Position numbers and translations under genes: made by a program. The notes below the pieces were generated by a model. The model saw only the letters and a program-made list of their open reading frames with translations, made no database searches and was not told where the DNA came from. Below are positions 1 to 12,225 of a DNA stretch of 64,000 nt, in pieces; position 1 is the stretch's first letter; every line of letters begins with the position of its first letter. The stretch is from Haematobia irritans (taxonomy: Eukaryota; Arthropoda; Insecta; Diptera; Muscidae), in the NCBI RefSeq assembly GCF_050003625.1, contig NC_134398.1:197167700-197231699 (forward strand), in the 5' to 3' direction.

Positions 1-728
1 ACTTTTATCCAAAGATTAAAAGTTTTCTACTTTTTAATTGAATTATATGCAAAAGTTTTAGTATTGTTTTCCCAAAAAAAAGATTCGGAGACCATAATAA
101 CTGCATAAGTATACATAAAGAACAATGCGAATGAAATATTTGCTTGCATTGTTGAATTCTTGCCAAGTATTCTTACGTTTAACTTAATTGCATAGGATAA
201 TTTCCTTAAAATACACTTTTCCTTGCTGTTGATCATTTGTAACAGTCAAATGTGAATGTAGTGCTTCCAGTACTATACGAAGGATATTGGTTGAGTATTA
301 ATTTGAGGTAACATTTTTGTTCTTTCAATAGGTCATAAATTCGAAGTCCCATTGAATTCTTACCTCGAAATTTATTTGCATTTTAAGTCAAGAGAATAGG
401 TTAAAATTCCTTTTATATTGTTGTAGTTATTGGTTTCATTCAGTTCGTTGTGTGAGTTGCTGCTGTTCTTCATAATTTATTGGTTTGCAATTATCTTGAA
501 TGCAATAATTTTTGTGAAAGTGAATATTGAGTGATTAATTGAATTATATAGTCAATAAGAAGGAGGACAAATATACTTTGTCTTAAATAGGACACATATT
601 GTGGAAATTTTGAATCATAATTATTATTATCTTATATAAGTTTAATGAAATAAAACTAATTGTGGAACAAATCCTAATTGTGGGGCAGGCCAAAATGGTG
701 TGTACTCCACATCGTGATTAACGTCCAG
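1..728. other. AT-rich DNA, no gene seen
   Basis: No open frame of coding character and no recognisable repeat end. Short open stretches here have no family resemblance. Confidence 0.5.
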
Positions 729-858
729 CTACAATCGAACTATTGGATTGCCGATAGCTAGGCATCTTAAAAATCCTTAATATTATTTTCAACATTGTAT
801 ATTATTTCATATGGAGTCTATGTTTAATAAGAAAGGCAAATTAAATATCTATATAATG
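729..858 (+). repeat. diverged fragment of modular dispersed repeat
   Basis: The succession of words (acaatcgaa.tatt, gccgat.gc.aggcatcttaaaa, a run ending in atctatataatgg) parallels the 5' part of the better-preserved copies at 6540-6690 and 37960-38060, so this is an old fragment of that family. No ends are visible. Confidence 0.45.
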
Positions 859-933
859 GACATCAACGGAAGGCGAAAGGAATTATTGAAGCTGACAAAA
901 GGGAACGTTCGCCATATGAGTTGCCAGCTTCTA

Positions 934-1844
934 AAGGGTGGTTAAATTGTAAGGGCCGATGTTGAATGTGAACCACACCTAAACGCCAAGTTTTTTTCCG
1001 AATTTTATTTGACATTTCTCTATTTCAGACTTACTCAATTTGAACCATGGACGTCATGAATGGGCAGAATGCTTCCAAGAAATAGCAACAGTGGATGATC
1101 AATTTTCAAAGAAAATCATCTTCAGTGATGAGGCACATTTTCACCTCAGTGGATTCGTCAATAAACAGAATTGCCGTATTTGGGCGAATGAGAATCCAAG
1201 AGTGATTGTGGGAAAACCAATGCACTCACAAAGAGTGACTGTTTGGTGCGGTTTATGGGCTGGCGGCATCATCGGGCCGTATTTTTTCCAAAATGAGGCC
1301 GGTCAGGCAGTTACTGTGAATGGTGTTCGCTATCGTGAGATTATAACGAACTTTTTATGGCCCGATTTGGAAGATATGGATGTGGACGATATGTGGTTTC
1401 AGCAGGATGGCGCCACTTGCCACACAGCTAACGAAACAATGGCTCTTTTGCGCAACAAATTCAATGTCCGTGTTATCTCACGTAATGGCGATGTCAATTG
1501 GCCGCCAAGATCATGTGATTTGACACCGTTGGACTTTTTTCTTTGGGGTTATTTGAAAGAAAAGGTGTACGTCGATAAGCCAGCAACAATTCAAGAGCTA
1601 AAGGATGAGATAATTCGGCACATTAACGGCATAGAACCTCCATTATGCCTCAGCGTCATCGAATATTTGGACCATCGGATGAAGGTGTGCCACCGAGGTC
1701 GCGGCGCCTATTTGGCCGATATTTTGTTCTATACATAATTGAGTAATATCAATATATCATAATAAAATAAAATTACAATAATTTCCTAAATAGTTTGTGT
1801 TTTATTCAAAATCAACATCGGCCCCTGAAATTTTAACCACCCTT
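934..1844 (+). mobile_element. Tc1/mariner element, internally deleted, with TIRs and TA target duplication
   Basis: Inverted ends begin AAGGGTGGTTAAA at 934 and end with its complement at 1844, and both continue into a shared GGGGCCGATGTT-like inner block (about 31 bp in all). A TA dinucleotide lies immediately outside each end (932-933 and 1845-1846), the hallmark target duplication of the superfamily. At 911 bp the element is too short for a full transposase of about 340 residues; the DNA-binding half is missing between about 965 and 1040. Confidence 0.85.
1040..1738 (+). pseudogene. Tc1/mariner transposase, C-terminal catalytic part
   Basis: 232 codons remain open. The catalytic aspartates are visible: FSDEAHF (first), WFQQDGATCH (second) and RSCDLTPLDFFLWG (third), with about 36 residues between the second and third, so this is a DDD-type rather than DDE-type enzyme. 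The N-terminal paired-like helix-turn-helix DNA-binding half is absent, so the frame cannot bind its own ends and the element must be mobilised by a full-length relative, if at all. The catalytic domain carries no internal stop. The methionine at 1040 is only the first ATG of the remnant, not a natural start. Confidence 0.8.
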
Positions 1845-2095
1845 TAAAAGGGATCAAAGATCGAGTGCATCAGTTACGAAAGACAGTCTTGTGATAGCTA
1901 TCGTAAACAGGGGAAGAGTGGACGGTATGGTTCCAAAGCATAAGAGGGAGGAAATTGAGAATGCCTTGTCTGGCGTTTACTCACAGGTGCTAGAAAAGTT
2001 TCCCGTTGCTAATCCTCGTCACCAAGGGGCTGGATGGTATCTAGGACGATTTAAGTTAATGACATTTGAAGATCAGATATTGATTGTTTCAAAGC

Positions 2096-2435
2096 TTCTG
2101 TGGCATACACAGGGTCGTGGGTTCAAACCCAGTTTCGACCACACACAAAAAAGTTTTTCAGCGGTGGATTATCCCACCTCACTAATGCTGGTGACATTTC
2201 TGAGGGTTTCAAAGCTACTCTAAGTGGTTTCACTGCAATGTGGAACGTTGTTCGGACTCGGCTATAAAAAGGAGTCCCTTGTCATTAGCTTAACATAGAA
2301 TCGGGCAGCACTCAGTGATAAGAGAGAAGTTCCCCATTGTGGTGTCACAATGGACTGAATAGTCTAAAGTGGCGGCCCGATTAAGATTCAGGCTCACTTA
2401 GACTATTCAGTCCATTGGGATACCCCATTAACTAA
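2096..2435 (+). repeat. tRNA-derived SINE, 5'-truncated, with an inverted tail copy
   Basis: The B-box block (GGTCGTGGGTTCAAACCC) is followed by the same body as the full copies at 39303 and 62183 (GCGGTGGATTATCCCACCTCA, then GACTCGGCTATAAAAAGGAG, then CAATGGACTGAATAGTCTAA). The A-box end is missing. At 2400-2432 the tail segment reappears in inverse orientation, so 2348-2432 can fold back on itself. Confidence 0.75.
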
Positions 2436-2464
2436 AAGCACTTATTACATATGGGCACTTCTAG

Positions 2465-3823
2465 TTATACCCACCACCATAGAATGGTGACAGGGGTATA
2501 ATAAGTTTGTCATTCCGTTTGTAACACATCGAAATATCGATTTCCGACTATATAAAGTATATATATTCTTGATCAGGGAGAAATTCTAAGACGATATAAC
2601 GATGTCCGTCTGTCCCTCTGTCTGTTGTAATCACGCTACAGTCTTCAATAATGAAGCAATCGTGCTGAAATTTTGCAGAAACTCGTCTTTTGTCTGCAGG
2701 CAGGTCAAGTTCGAAGATGGGCTATATCGGTACAGGTTTTGATATAGTCCCCATATAAACCGACCTCCCGGTTTGGGGTCTTGGGCTTATAGAAATCGTA
2801 GTTTTTATCCAATTTGCCTGAAATTGGAAATCTGGAAGTATTGTAGGACCACAAATACGTGTGCCAAAAATTGTGAGTATCGGTCCATATTTTGGTATAG
2901 CCCCCATATAGACCGATCTCCCGATTTTACTTCTTGGGCTTATAGAAACCGCAGTTTTTATTCAATTCACCTGAAATTGGAAATCTAGAGGTATGGTCCT
3001 CATATAAAACGACCTCCCGATGTTGGGTCTTGGGCTTATAGAAACCGTAGTTTTTATCCATTTGTCTGAAATTGGAAATCTAGAGGTATTTTAGGGCCAT
3101 AAAGAGGTGTGCCGAAAATGGTGAGTATCGGTCCATAGTTTGGTATAGCCCCCATATAGACCGATTTCCCGATTTTACTTCTTGGGCTTCTAGCATCCGA
3201 AGTTTTTATCCTATTGGCCTGAAATTGGAAATCTAGAGGTATTTTCGGGTCATAAAGAGGTGTGCCGAAAACGGTGACTATCGGTCCATATTTTAGTACA
3301 GCCCCCATAAGAACAATCTCCCAGTTTAACTCCTTGGGTTTCTAGAAACCGTAGTTTTTATCTGATTTGCCTGAAATTGCAATATTTTCTGGTATTTTAG
3401 GCTCACAAAAACGTGTATCGGCTTAAGTTTTTATCGGTCCATTTGTTAATGCCTTCATATAGACCGACTTCACTTCTTGAGGGTGTAGAAGGCGCACTGA
3501 TCATGAAAATTGCTTGAAACTCAATGTAAAATTTCCAAATTTTACTTCTACAGATTTAAGATTTCAAATCAAGACGTTATTTTATAATTTTCTTGCACAC
3601 TTACAAGAGATGTTAATGATTCCTCTAAAACTCAAACAAAAATGGTTCTTATAAATCCAGAATCTGATATAGTCCTCACAGGTGAAATCTTTAAATTTAT
3701 CTTCGGGAAGTGTCCTCAAGTCCTCAAGCCCTCCTGGAATTTCAAAGGAAACCCTAATATTTGGTTCATGGTGGTGGGTATTTAAGATTCGGCCCAGCCG
3801 AACTTAGTGCTGTATATATTTGT
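2465..3823 (-). mobile_element. modular non-coding dispersed repeat (family with TCGGCCGGGCCGA hairpin)
   Basis: Read on the minus strand it starts near 3823 with a short hairpin (AAGTTCGGC/GCCGAATCTTA) and TACCCACCACCATG. It contains about four degenerate units of roughly 110-130 bp (GGGAGATCGGTCTATATGGGGGCTATACC-like) and a GACAGACGGACA block. It ends with CACCATTCTATGGTGGTGGGTATA. A sister copy lies at 23043-24208 on the other strand. No protein is encoded; open frames in it are translations of the repeat. Confidence 0.7.
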
Positions 3824-3828
3824 TTTAA

Positions 3829-4248
3829 AGATATATATGGAAGCTAAATCTAAATCTGAGCCGATGTGACTAATATTCTGCAAAATTTACGAGACATACC
3901 AAACATTTTAATATACAAAATTTGAAGAAGATCTGTTGATAAATACTCCATCTATGACCGCTTATAAACATATATATGGCAGCTAAATCTAAAATCAATA
4001 GGGATCGTCTTTGAGCCGAAAAAAGAGCCTATGCCAAATTTGAAGACGATCCGACTAGAACTGCCTGCTGAAATTTGCCCACAAAAATAAATCAACAGAC
4101 AAACTGACAGACAGCTCAGAATTTCATTCCAAGATGATCGGTATACAAAAAGATGGGTCTACTCGTATGACGGCACCTTCTGGGCGTTACATACAAATGC
4201 ACAAACTTATTATACCCTGTATCACAGTAGTGGTGAAGGTCATAAAAA
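3829..4248 (+). mobile_element. modular non-coding repeat, partial
   Basis: Begins inside the array of ATATATGGNAGCTA...AAATCTGAGCCGAT units. It runs through a CAGACAAACTGACAGACAG block and the word GCGTTACATACAAATGCAC, and ends with a 3' hairpin ACCCTGTATCACAGTAGTGGTGAAGG followed by CATAAAAA. It is the same type as the right-hand end at 18557. Confidence 0.6.
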
Positions 4249-4309
4249 GTGGGGACTAAACCCGAATATTGTGTATTGGCTGCACACGGCAGTGGTTAGA
4301 CCTATAATG

Positions 4310-5667
4310 CTATATGGTTGTTGTTGTAACAGTTTTTAATTTAGTTTCATCTATTTTGTTCTATGCTTGTGTAGTTCAGCTGGTAGCCAGATCATGGAAC
4401 TCTGCGGCAAGGATGGGATGTGTCCAGAGTGATCTGGTAGTGAGACGGGTGGGCTTAGCTGGGCAAGCAAAAAGGTGACGAGTGTCATGTGGCCCTTGAT
4501 TACATATGGGACACACGTCAGCTACGCTGCTATCAATCACTGATAAGTATGAATTGAGGCGGCTGCACTAGCCTGATCTTAGTTGGGCCAAAACTACCCT
4601 TGTCTGCCATGGGAGGTCTCTCTCCTCTGGTGCAATGGGCGGCGGTCGGGCTCCGAGAACAGGATTATCCTTGTAGCTTCTCACCGCTTCAGCTACAGTA
4701 TCCTCATGAATCCTGTTCAGACCTGTCTGGTATGCTGCCTGATCTAGAGGCTCTCTTTTGTAACGCTGGATCTGGGGCTCTAAAAGGTGAAGATCAACTC
4801 TTACATTCCTGGGTGGAGGTTGTCTATCCACAAGATGGTGATTCGGATGACAACTTCGATGGCAACCCAAGAGGTACTGCTTTGACAACATGTAGTTGTG
4901 TCGACGCTATGGGATGATCTTGGTCTCCGCATAAAGGTGATCCAGGGGTGTACTGCGGAGACATCCTGTTGCGGTTCTAAGAGCAGCGTTCTGACAGGTC
5001 TGTATGTTATTCAACTGCGTATCGCTCGTTTGAGGTGTCCACACTGGCGCTGCATAGTTTACCACTGACCGGCCAATTGCCTTATATGTAGTTAACAAGG
5101 TTTCTTTGTCCGCACCCCAAGTGCTACCGGCAAGCGACTTGGGGACCTTGTTTCTACCGCGGAGCTTATCACAAATTGCAGTGGTATGGGCGGACGGCTT
5201 ATAAAGGCCGTCGAAGGTGACCCCGAGAATCTTGGGGTAATTTCTTGTCGGAATTGTTTCACCATCGACTCTGACATTCAACTGCCTGCGTACTTCCGCC
5301 GTCCATGTAGTGAATAGTGTGGCTGAGGATTTGGTGGGAGATATCCTCAAATTTCTTGCAGTGAAATACTGGTAAGATCAGCGAGGTAGACATTTAATCG
5401 ATCGCAAATGTCATCAACAAAGGGCCAGGATGCCATGATTGTGCAATCGTCCGCATAAGACACAATCTGGACGCCGTCAGAATGGGGTGGAATCGAGGAC
5501 AGGAAGAGGTAAAACAGTATCGGAGATATCACCCCGCCCTGGGGAACTCCCTGTTTAACTCTACGGGGTTTTGACTTCTTGTCTCTGAATTTCAAAGAAT
5601 TTTTCTGAATTATTAAAGTCAAGTTGACATTAGTCCAGCAAAATGTTCTCTCATGTAATGATACCAA
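4310..5667 (-). pseudogene. LINE (Jockey-type) reverse transcriptase fragment, 3' half
   Basis: Read leftward, 5667-5347 encodes the reverse transcriptase palm: KQGVPQGGVISPILF followed by the catalytic SYADDCTIM. A frameshift near 5350 moves to a second frame that continues through a thumb-like region (KILGVTFDGLYKP, RSVVNYAAPVWTP) to 4907. After a stop the same frame resumes at 4891, has another stop near 4560, and closes with a zinc-knuckle tail CPICNQGPHDTRHLFACP (about 4513-4460). The 3' end near 4310-4340 has an ACAACAACAAC-like run. The 5' half including endonuclease is gone. It is one dead, 5'-truncated copy. Clade assignment (Jockey-like) rests on motif style and is less certain than LINE identity. 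Confidence 0.8.
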
Positions 5668-6300
5668 TTTTTAAGTTGAATCACTTAAATATAAGGACAA
5701 AACAACGTCATCGAAAATTTTCTCGAATTTGGACTTCAAAAAATTTTATGTGACAGAAATGCGTCTTATATGCTAAGCTAAATTCATATTCGTATTTTAA
5801 GGACATGAAATCTTTGGCCTCACGACAATATTTTCTTCAGTGTAAGGAGAAATTAGCGCTGAAAAACATTTTGATGTTTAATCGAAATTTGGTTGTAACC
5901 CATGACTCAAAGGTTATCATCAAGGCGATAATGCTAAAAATGGATCCCTATTCGTCAGTTTATCCTCGCAGCAAAAAAAAAATTGGAAGTTGTTCCACAA
6001 AAATGTCATTTAAAGCGCATCCGGGAATCCACCACTTCCTAAGCAGTCCTTTTGAACAAGTCCACAAACATTTCCTTTAAAGTGCACCTTGGGATCTATT
6101 ATCGATCTGTTTTCACTTCCGATTCAATCCTTTTGGACAAGTCTTAGAAAGTACGACATTAGGTCATTTTAAGTGAAAATTTAAGTTTTGGACAATTTAA
6201 TTTCACAGGTTCAAACCGGCTGCGATTTGGAAGGAAGTAGATAATATGACGTGGTTTCACATTAGGTTCATGTTACAAATATTTGAATAGCCGTTTTGAT
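5668..6300. other. no gene recognised
   Basis: AT-rich sequence upstream of the LINE fragment. A 91-codon open stretch at 5805-6080 has no recognisable domain and ends in low-complexity basic sequence. It is regarded as chance. Confidence 0.4.
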
Positions 6301-6311
6301 GCATCGTGTTC

Positions 6312-6415
6312 AATGGCGTTTGTGGCCGAGTGTGCAAAGGCGTTCTGTTATGGTGCCAACAGATCCAGGTTCAACCCCCGGTGAAAGCGAAGAAGTTTTT
6401 CAATTTGTAAGAATT
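6312..6415 (+). repeat. tRNA-like short interspersed element
   Basis: Contains an A-box-like TGGCCGAGTGTGCAAAGGCG and, about 45 bp on, a B-box AGGTTCAACCCCCGG, the spacing seen in class-II (Leu/Ser-type) tRNAs. The flanks do not form an acceptor stem, so it is read as a tRNA-derived SINE or tRNA pseudogene, not a functional tRNA. Confidence 0.5.
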
Positions 6416-6461
6416 AGATAATAAGCAAATAAAAGTGTAACAAAAAATAGTGATAAAAATA

Positions 6462-7687
6462 AGAAGTATATACGGCCGTAAGTTCGGCCAGGCCGAAGCT
6501 TATGTACCATCCACCATGGATTGCGTAGAAACTTCTACTGAAGACTGTCATCCACAATCGAATTACTTGGGTGTGGTAACACTTACCGATGGCAAGGTAT
6601 CTTAAAACTTCCTAACACCGTAATATAAACCACATAGTCCATAGGTGGTATTTATTAAACTAAAAAAGGCCGATTAAATACGTATATAATTAAGTTTGAT
6701 ATTTCTATAGAAATAAAATTTTGACAAAATAAAATGTTGACAACATTTTCTATAGAAGTAAAATTTGGAAAAAATTTTCTATTGAAATAAAATTTGGCAA
6801 AATTTTCTATAGAAATAAAATTTTGACAAAATTTTCTATAGAAATAAAATTTTGACAAAATTTTCTATAGAAATAAAATTTTGACAAAAGTTTATATAGA
6901 AATAAAATTTTGACAAAATTTTCTATAGAAATAATATTTTGACAATGTTTTCTATAAAAATAAAATTTTGGTAGATTATTTTTGGCTCCAGTGGCAACCA
7001 TCATTATGAACCGATATCATATGCTGACACCACGTACCAAATTTCAACCGGATCGGATGAAATTTGCTTCTCTTAGAGGCTCCGCAAGCCAAATCTGAGG
7101 GCTATATATAATTATGGACCGATATGGACCAATTCCTGCATTGTTGTTGGATACCATATACTAACACCACGTACCAAATTTCAATCGGATCGGATGACTT
7201 TTACTCCTCTAAGAGGCTCCGGAGTTCAAATCTGGGGATCGGTTTATATGGGGGCTATATATAATTATAGGCCGATGTGGGCCAATTTTTGCATGGTCAT
7301 TAGAGAACGTATACCAACACCATGCACCAAATTTCAGCCTGATCGGATGAAATTTGCTTCTTTTAGAGCAATCACAAGCCAAATTTGGGGGACCGTTCAT
7401 ATGGGGGCTATACGTAAAAGTGGACCGATATGGCCCATTTGCAATACCGTCCGACCTACATCAATAACAACTACTTGTGCCAAGTTTCAGGTCGATAGCT
7501 TGTTTCGTTCGGAAGTTAGCGTGATTTCAACAGACGGACGGACGGACGGACATGCTCAGATCGACTCAGAATTTCACCACGACCCAGAATATATATACTT
7601 TATGGGGTCTTAGAGCAATATTTCGATGTGTTACAAACGGAATGACAAAGTTAATATACCCCCATCCTATGGTGGAAGGTATAAAAA
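6462..7687 (+). mobile_element. modular non-coding repeat (ACGGCCGTAAGTTCGGCC family), copy 1
   Basis: Starts with AAGTATATACGGCCGTAAG and TTCGGCCAGGCCGAAGCTTATGTACC, then CATCCACCATGG. A run of the 29-bp unit occupies about 6700-6970. Then come about three units of the type CGGATCGGATGAAATTTGC...GGGGGCTATATATAATTATGG. The copy closes with GACGGACGGACGGACATGC, GTGTTACAAACGGAATGAC and the 3' hairpin ATCCTATGGTGGAAGG-TATAAAAA. No coding capacity. Confidence 0.7.
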
Positions 7688-9233
7688 GGCCGATTAAATA
7701 CGTATATAATTAAGTTTAAAGTTTCTGTAAAAATAAAATTTTGATAAAATAAAATTTTGACAACATTTTCTATAGAAGTAATATTTGGAAAAAATTTCTA
7801 CAGAAATAAAATTTTAACAAAATTTTCTATAGAAATAAAATTTTGACAAAATTTTCTATAGAAATAACATTTTGACAAAATTCTCTATAAAAATAAAATT
7901 TTGGTAGATTTTTTTTTTTGGCTCGAGTGGCAACCATGATTATTAACCGATATGGACTAATTTTTGTGTGATTAGGGATCGGCTATATATAACTATAGAC
8001 CGATATGGACAAATTTTGGCATGGTTATTAGCGGCCTTATACTAACACCACGTTGCTAATTTCAACCCGATCGGATGAATTTTTCTCCTTTAAGAGGCTC
8101 CGGAGATCAAATCTGGGGAACGGTTTATGTTATATGGGGGCTATATATAATTATGGACCGAGATGGACGAATTCTTTCGTGTTTGTTAGAGACCACATTC
8201 TACCACCACGTTCCCAATTTCAATCGGATCGGATAAATTTTGCTCCTGCAAGAGGCCCCGGAGAACACATCTGGGGATCGATGTATATGGGGGCTATATA
8301 TAATTATGGACCGATATGGACCAATTCTTGCATGGTTGTTAGAGACCATATACTAACACCACGTACCAAATTTCAACAGGATCGGATGAATTTTGCTCCT
8401 CTAAGAGGCTCCGGAGGTCAAATCTGGGGATCGGCTTATATGGGGGCTATATATAATTATGGACCGATATGGATCAATTTAACACCACGTATCAAGTTTC
8501 AATCGGATCGGATAACTTTTGCTCCTCTAAGAGTCTCCGGAGGTCAAATCTGGGGATCGGTTTATATGGGGGCTATATATAATTATGGACCAATATGGAC
8601 CAATTTTTGTATGGTTTTTAGAGACCATATACTTACACCATACCAAATTTCCGATTGTGGTCCGATATATACCAATTTTTGCATGGTTGTTAGAGACCAT
8701 ATACTAACACCACGTTCCAAATTTAAATCGGATCGGATAAATTTTGCTCCTGCAAGAGGCTCCGGAGGACAAATCTGGGGATCGATTTATATGGGGGCTA
8801 TATATAATTATGGACCGATATGGACCAATTTTTGTATGGTTGTTAGATACCATATACGTACACCATGTACCAAATTTCAGCTGGATCGGATGAAATATGC
8901 TACTCTTATAGGCTTCGCAAGCCAAATCTGGGTCCGTTTATATGGGGACTATACCTAAAAGTGCACCGATATGGTCCATTTGCAATACCATCCGACCTAC
9001 ATCAATAACAATTACTTGTGCCAAGTTTGAAGTCGATAGCTTGTTTCGTTCGGAAGTTAGCGTGATTTCAACAGACGAACGGTCGGACGGACGGACATGC
9101 TTAGATCGACTCAGAATTTCACCACGACCCAGAATATATATACTTTATGAGGTCTTAGAGCAATATTTCAATGTGTTACAAACGGAATGACAAAGTTAAG
9201 ATACCCCCCATCTTATGGAGGAGAGTATAAAAA
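7688..9233 (+). mobile_element. modular non-coding repeat, copy 2 in direct tandem
   Basis: Begins with GGCCGATTAAATACGTATAT, which repeats the sequence at 6668 inside copy 1. It is therefore a direct, unequal tandem duplicate lacking the 5' hairpin. It has a short 29-bp run (about 7730-7910), about six GATCGGATGAATTTTGCTCC / GGGGGCTATATATAATTATG units, and the same 3' end at 9190-9233. The 301-codon open frame across 8053-8958 is only the repeat read in one phase (IWGSVYMGAIYNYGPIWTN recurring). Confidence 0.7.
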
Positions 9234-10778
9234 GTGAAATTCGTAAAGAAAATTTTAGTTTTTTTTAGTTTTTTAAATTTCTTCATCCAAATGAACTTCC
9301 AAGGCAGAACTTATAAAGCAATGCAAAGAATCCAAAAATGGAGTACTTCCATCCTATGACAAGCCCATGTAAAATCGTTGGAAATGATTCAAGTTTGCAC
9401 TACTTCCGGATCACAAATTGGGAAACCCGTTTTTTGCTGGGCTGCTTTATATAGATTTATTTCAAAAAATAATACAGTACAAACTTGGTATCTCCTTTTT
9501 GCACAATTTAAGTCCAAATTTACTAAATCAGTTCATCAAATCTGGTTTTGGTTTCAGTTAAATTAGAAAATTAGTCAAGTAACCCGCCATTTATTATGGA
9601 CAACAATTCAATCTGTGGGGTGTCTTATTATACTTTGCTACCATGGCTTCATCTATCTAAATTTATATTGGGAAAAGTTTGTACAAATTTTCCCAATCTT
9701 TTGGTCTTCAGATCTTTCTCATTGTCCTATAATGCAAAGAAGCATCCATTGTAGTGTACAGCAGTGTGAATAGAGAGTGGCCATAAATGAGCTCACTAAG
9801 TGTACGAGAAGATAGCGTCTGTCTGTCATGAAGTAAAACTGAAAAAAAGGAAATAAAATTTATTTAATATCTGCACGTAAATAAAGTGTAAATTAATAAT
9901 TAACTATTATAACTTTCTTATGCGTCTTCGCTTAACATTGTCTTCTGTTTTTTTGTTTTTGTTAAATTTTGCTGCTTGGTCCGTTTCAGTGGGTGCATGT
10001 ACTTTTTCATGGTGAAGAGACCTGTCTCCTTTTCCGGTCTCTTAAACATCCCTGGTCTGTCTGTGTTCCCTTCAACAGTCTTTTCATGCTGACCTGACTG
10101 ACTGTCCGTCTGTCTGTCTTTTAGTCAAACTATAATCTGGAAGTTTCTCGGGTAATGGTAATACAGCAACTGCCTTATGTTGGATATTTGGTAAGAACCA
10201 TTTCTTTTGGAAAACCAGACATACGGAATAAAATCTCTGGATATTTCTTTGGTGACGGGGGAAATGATTCTCGCAAAAAAAAAGGAAAAAATGGTTGGTG
10301 ATGTACCAATGTAAGAAGGAGGGCGATGCTAAAAGTTGCCAGTTTCATTTGGTGGAACTTTCGCTTTCTCCTCCACATCCTATGCCGAATGGGAGGCAGC
10401 TGCTTAAAGTTCAGAAGGTAACATTTTATTTCCTTCTTTCTTGCTTTCTTTCTGTCTCTTCGTGTTGGCCAGAAAAGTTCAGTTTAATGGTGAAATACTA
10501 TACAAGTGGATTTGAAGGATTTATATAGTTTATCCATTCACTTGTAACGTTTGCCATAAAATATGTAAAGATTACAGAAAATTAAAATATTCAAGATTCC
10601 AAAGAATTGAATGAATATAAGTGCGAGGATGTAGGTATTGCTTATATAGAATCTCCACAATTGATTTGAATGCTTGAAGTCTAATATAGAACATCTATAA
10701 CAATTTAAAGATAGCTTTGAAAATATTGTAAGTTTACAAAGAGCTACAGTAGCGAGAAACCAAAAAAATATTTTTTTA
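9234..10778. other. no gene recognised
   Basis: No coding signal. Small CTGTCTGTC runs near 10100 resemble the block inside the modular repeats but without their ends. Confidence 0.4.
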
Positions 10779-11240
10779 ACAAGTAAGGAAAGTCTAAAGT
10801 CGGAAGGGCCGACTAAAATATACCCTGCACCACTTTGTAGATCTACATTTCGATACCATCTCAAATTCTTTGTTGAGTGCTATATATAAATGTTTATGTT
10901 CCCATATGCATATATTTAAATCTGACCCGATTTGGACAACATTTGGTAGACTATCTGGACTTAAAACAAAAATCGGATTTTACCTTGCGATGGAACACAA
11001 GGTAAATAAACAAATATTTGGGAAATAATAAATGTATATCCATGATTTATCGGTTGATAGATGTGTATATATTATTTATTCTGAACCGATTTCAACTAAA
11101 TTTGGCATGCATAGTAGGAATATTTATTGTAATTACTGTACAATATTTCACGTAAATCGAATTATAACTGTGGCTTGTTGTAAGGTGGTTTTCTCGTCGG
11201 CTGAGGTAAGCTCAGTCGCCTCCAGGGTCTCCGTAAGAAT
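10779..11240 (+). mobile_element. modular non-coding repeat, 5' end fragment
   Basis: ACAAGTAAGGAAAGTCTAAA, GTCGGAAGGGCCGAC and ATATACCCTGCACCAC form the 5' module shared with the copies at 17464, 31322 and (inverted) 20840. Body units are diverged and the 3' hairpin was not found. Confidence 0.55.
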
Positions 11241-12225
11241 CCACTAAAACTTTCGGAATAAGACCACAAATGTTTACCTATTTCGAGTTAAATATTTATT
11301 AATTCGGTTTTATTGATAAAAAACTACTTTACAATCTAATTGTGTGATATTTGCCAATCTCTCTAATATGATCCGAGTCTGATGGGAGCATGCATTCGGA
11401 ATGTCGCCGATATGGCAACTGCCCAGCCAAAAAAGTAATGAAATTGTTCTTTTTCGATCCGGAAGTGGTGCAAAATTGACGCAGAAGCGATGAATTTAAC
11501 ATGGGCTTGTCAAAGAACGGAAGTTCTCCATTTCAACAGCCGTTGCAGTAAATTTGCATCACTTCTTCAGGTGTGATCCGAATTCAATGTTTTAAATGTA
11601 AATAAAAAAATTTTGTGACATTTTGTCAAATAAATAATTTTTATATTTTTTTATAATTTTTAATGGATTCTAACGCTTGTCTGAAACTTTTGACCTCAAA
11701 TATTTTCAAAAATTCACAATTTTTTCAGCTTGGATTTAGAATTTTTTTTTCAACAAAATTTAATTGATTTGTACCATTTTATGAATTCTTACTCTGTTTT
11801 TAACCTATTTGAAACAAAAAAAAACTTAAAATTACCCATTAAAAGTATGAAAAAAGCATGTTATAAAAAATTGACTGAAAGAACTTCCTGGGTAGTTAAA
11901 ATAAAGAACATCGTTGGGAGTGCATCTTCTGGAAGTGCTTTTAAAGTTGTGCCTTTGGAAGAACTTCCAAATTTTTTTGCTGAAATTTTTTTGCTGGGTG
12001 GTGTCTTCGTAATGATTTGATGAGATATACGGTTCGTAGATGGGTGCGTCGGATTCTTGGTGGTTGGTCGTTGTTGAGTATTCAGATTGTTGATGAACAG
12101 TGATGTATGACGACAAGTGTTTCCACAACGAAATTTTATTTTGGACCAACATTTTTCCATAAGTGGACCAAAATTCGAACCAGCGGATAATTTTTCCAAA
12201 TAACATTAAAAAAGCATATAAAAGT
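11241..12225. other. no gene recognised
   Basis: AT-rich intergenic sequence. Two overlapping open stretches on opposite strands at 11730-12206 have no recognisable domain. Confidence 0.4.

Larger units (their letters stand above)
859..2075 (+). pseudogene. DUF4780-like retroelement protein fragment, split by a Tc1/mariner insertion
   Basis: Removing the transposon at 934-1844 and one TA brings 859-933 next to 1847-2075. The right-hand part translates to a stretch with VIAIVNRG, a basic PKHKREEIE segment, and GAGWYLGRFKLM. This is the layout (VAIVNR..., then a helix, then GAGW...G.K) remembered for the DUF4780 domain found in insect retroelement proteins. It is truncated at the 3' side, where a SINE fragment begins. 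Family assignment is from memory and weak. An alternative is an unrelated gag-like protein. Confidence 0.35.

Noticed and set aside
27..236. 69-codon minus-strand open frame at the window start
   Set aside because: No family resemblance and composition typical of AT-rich non-coding DNA.
8053..8958. 301-codon open frame, the longest outside the Polinton
   Set aside because: It is the modular repeat unit read in one phase (GQIWGSVYMGAIYNYGPIWTN recurring). The same frame is broken in other copies, and no known domain appears.
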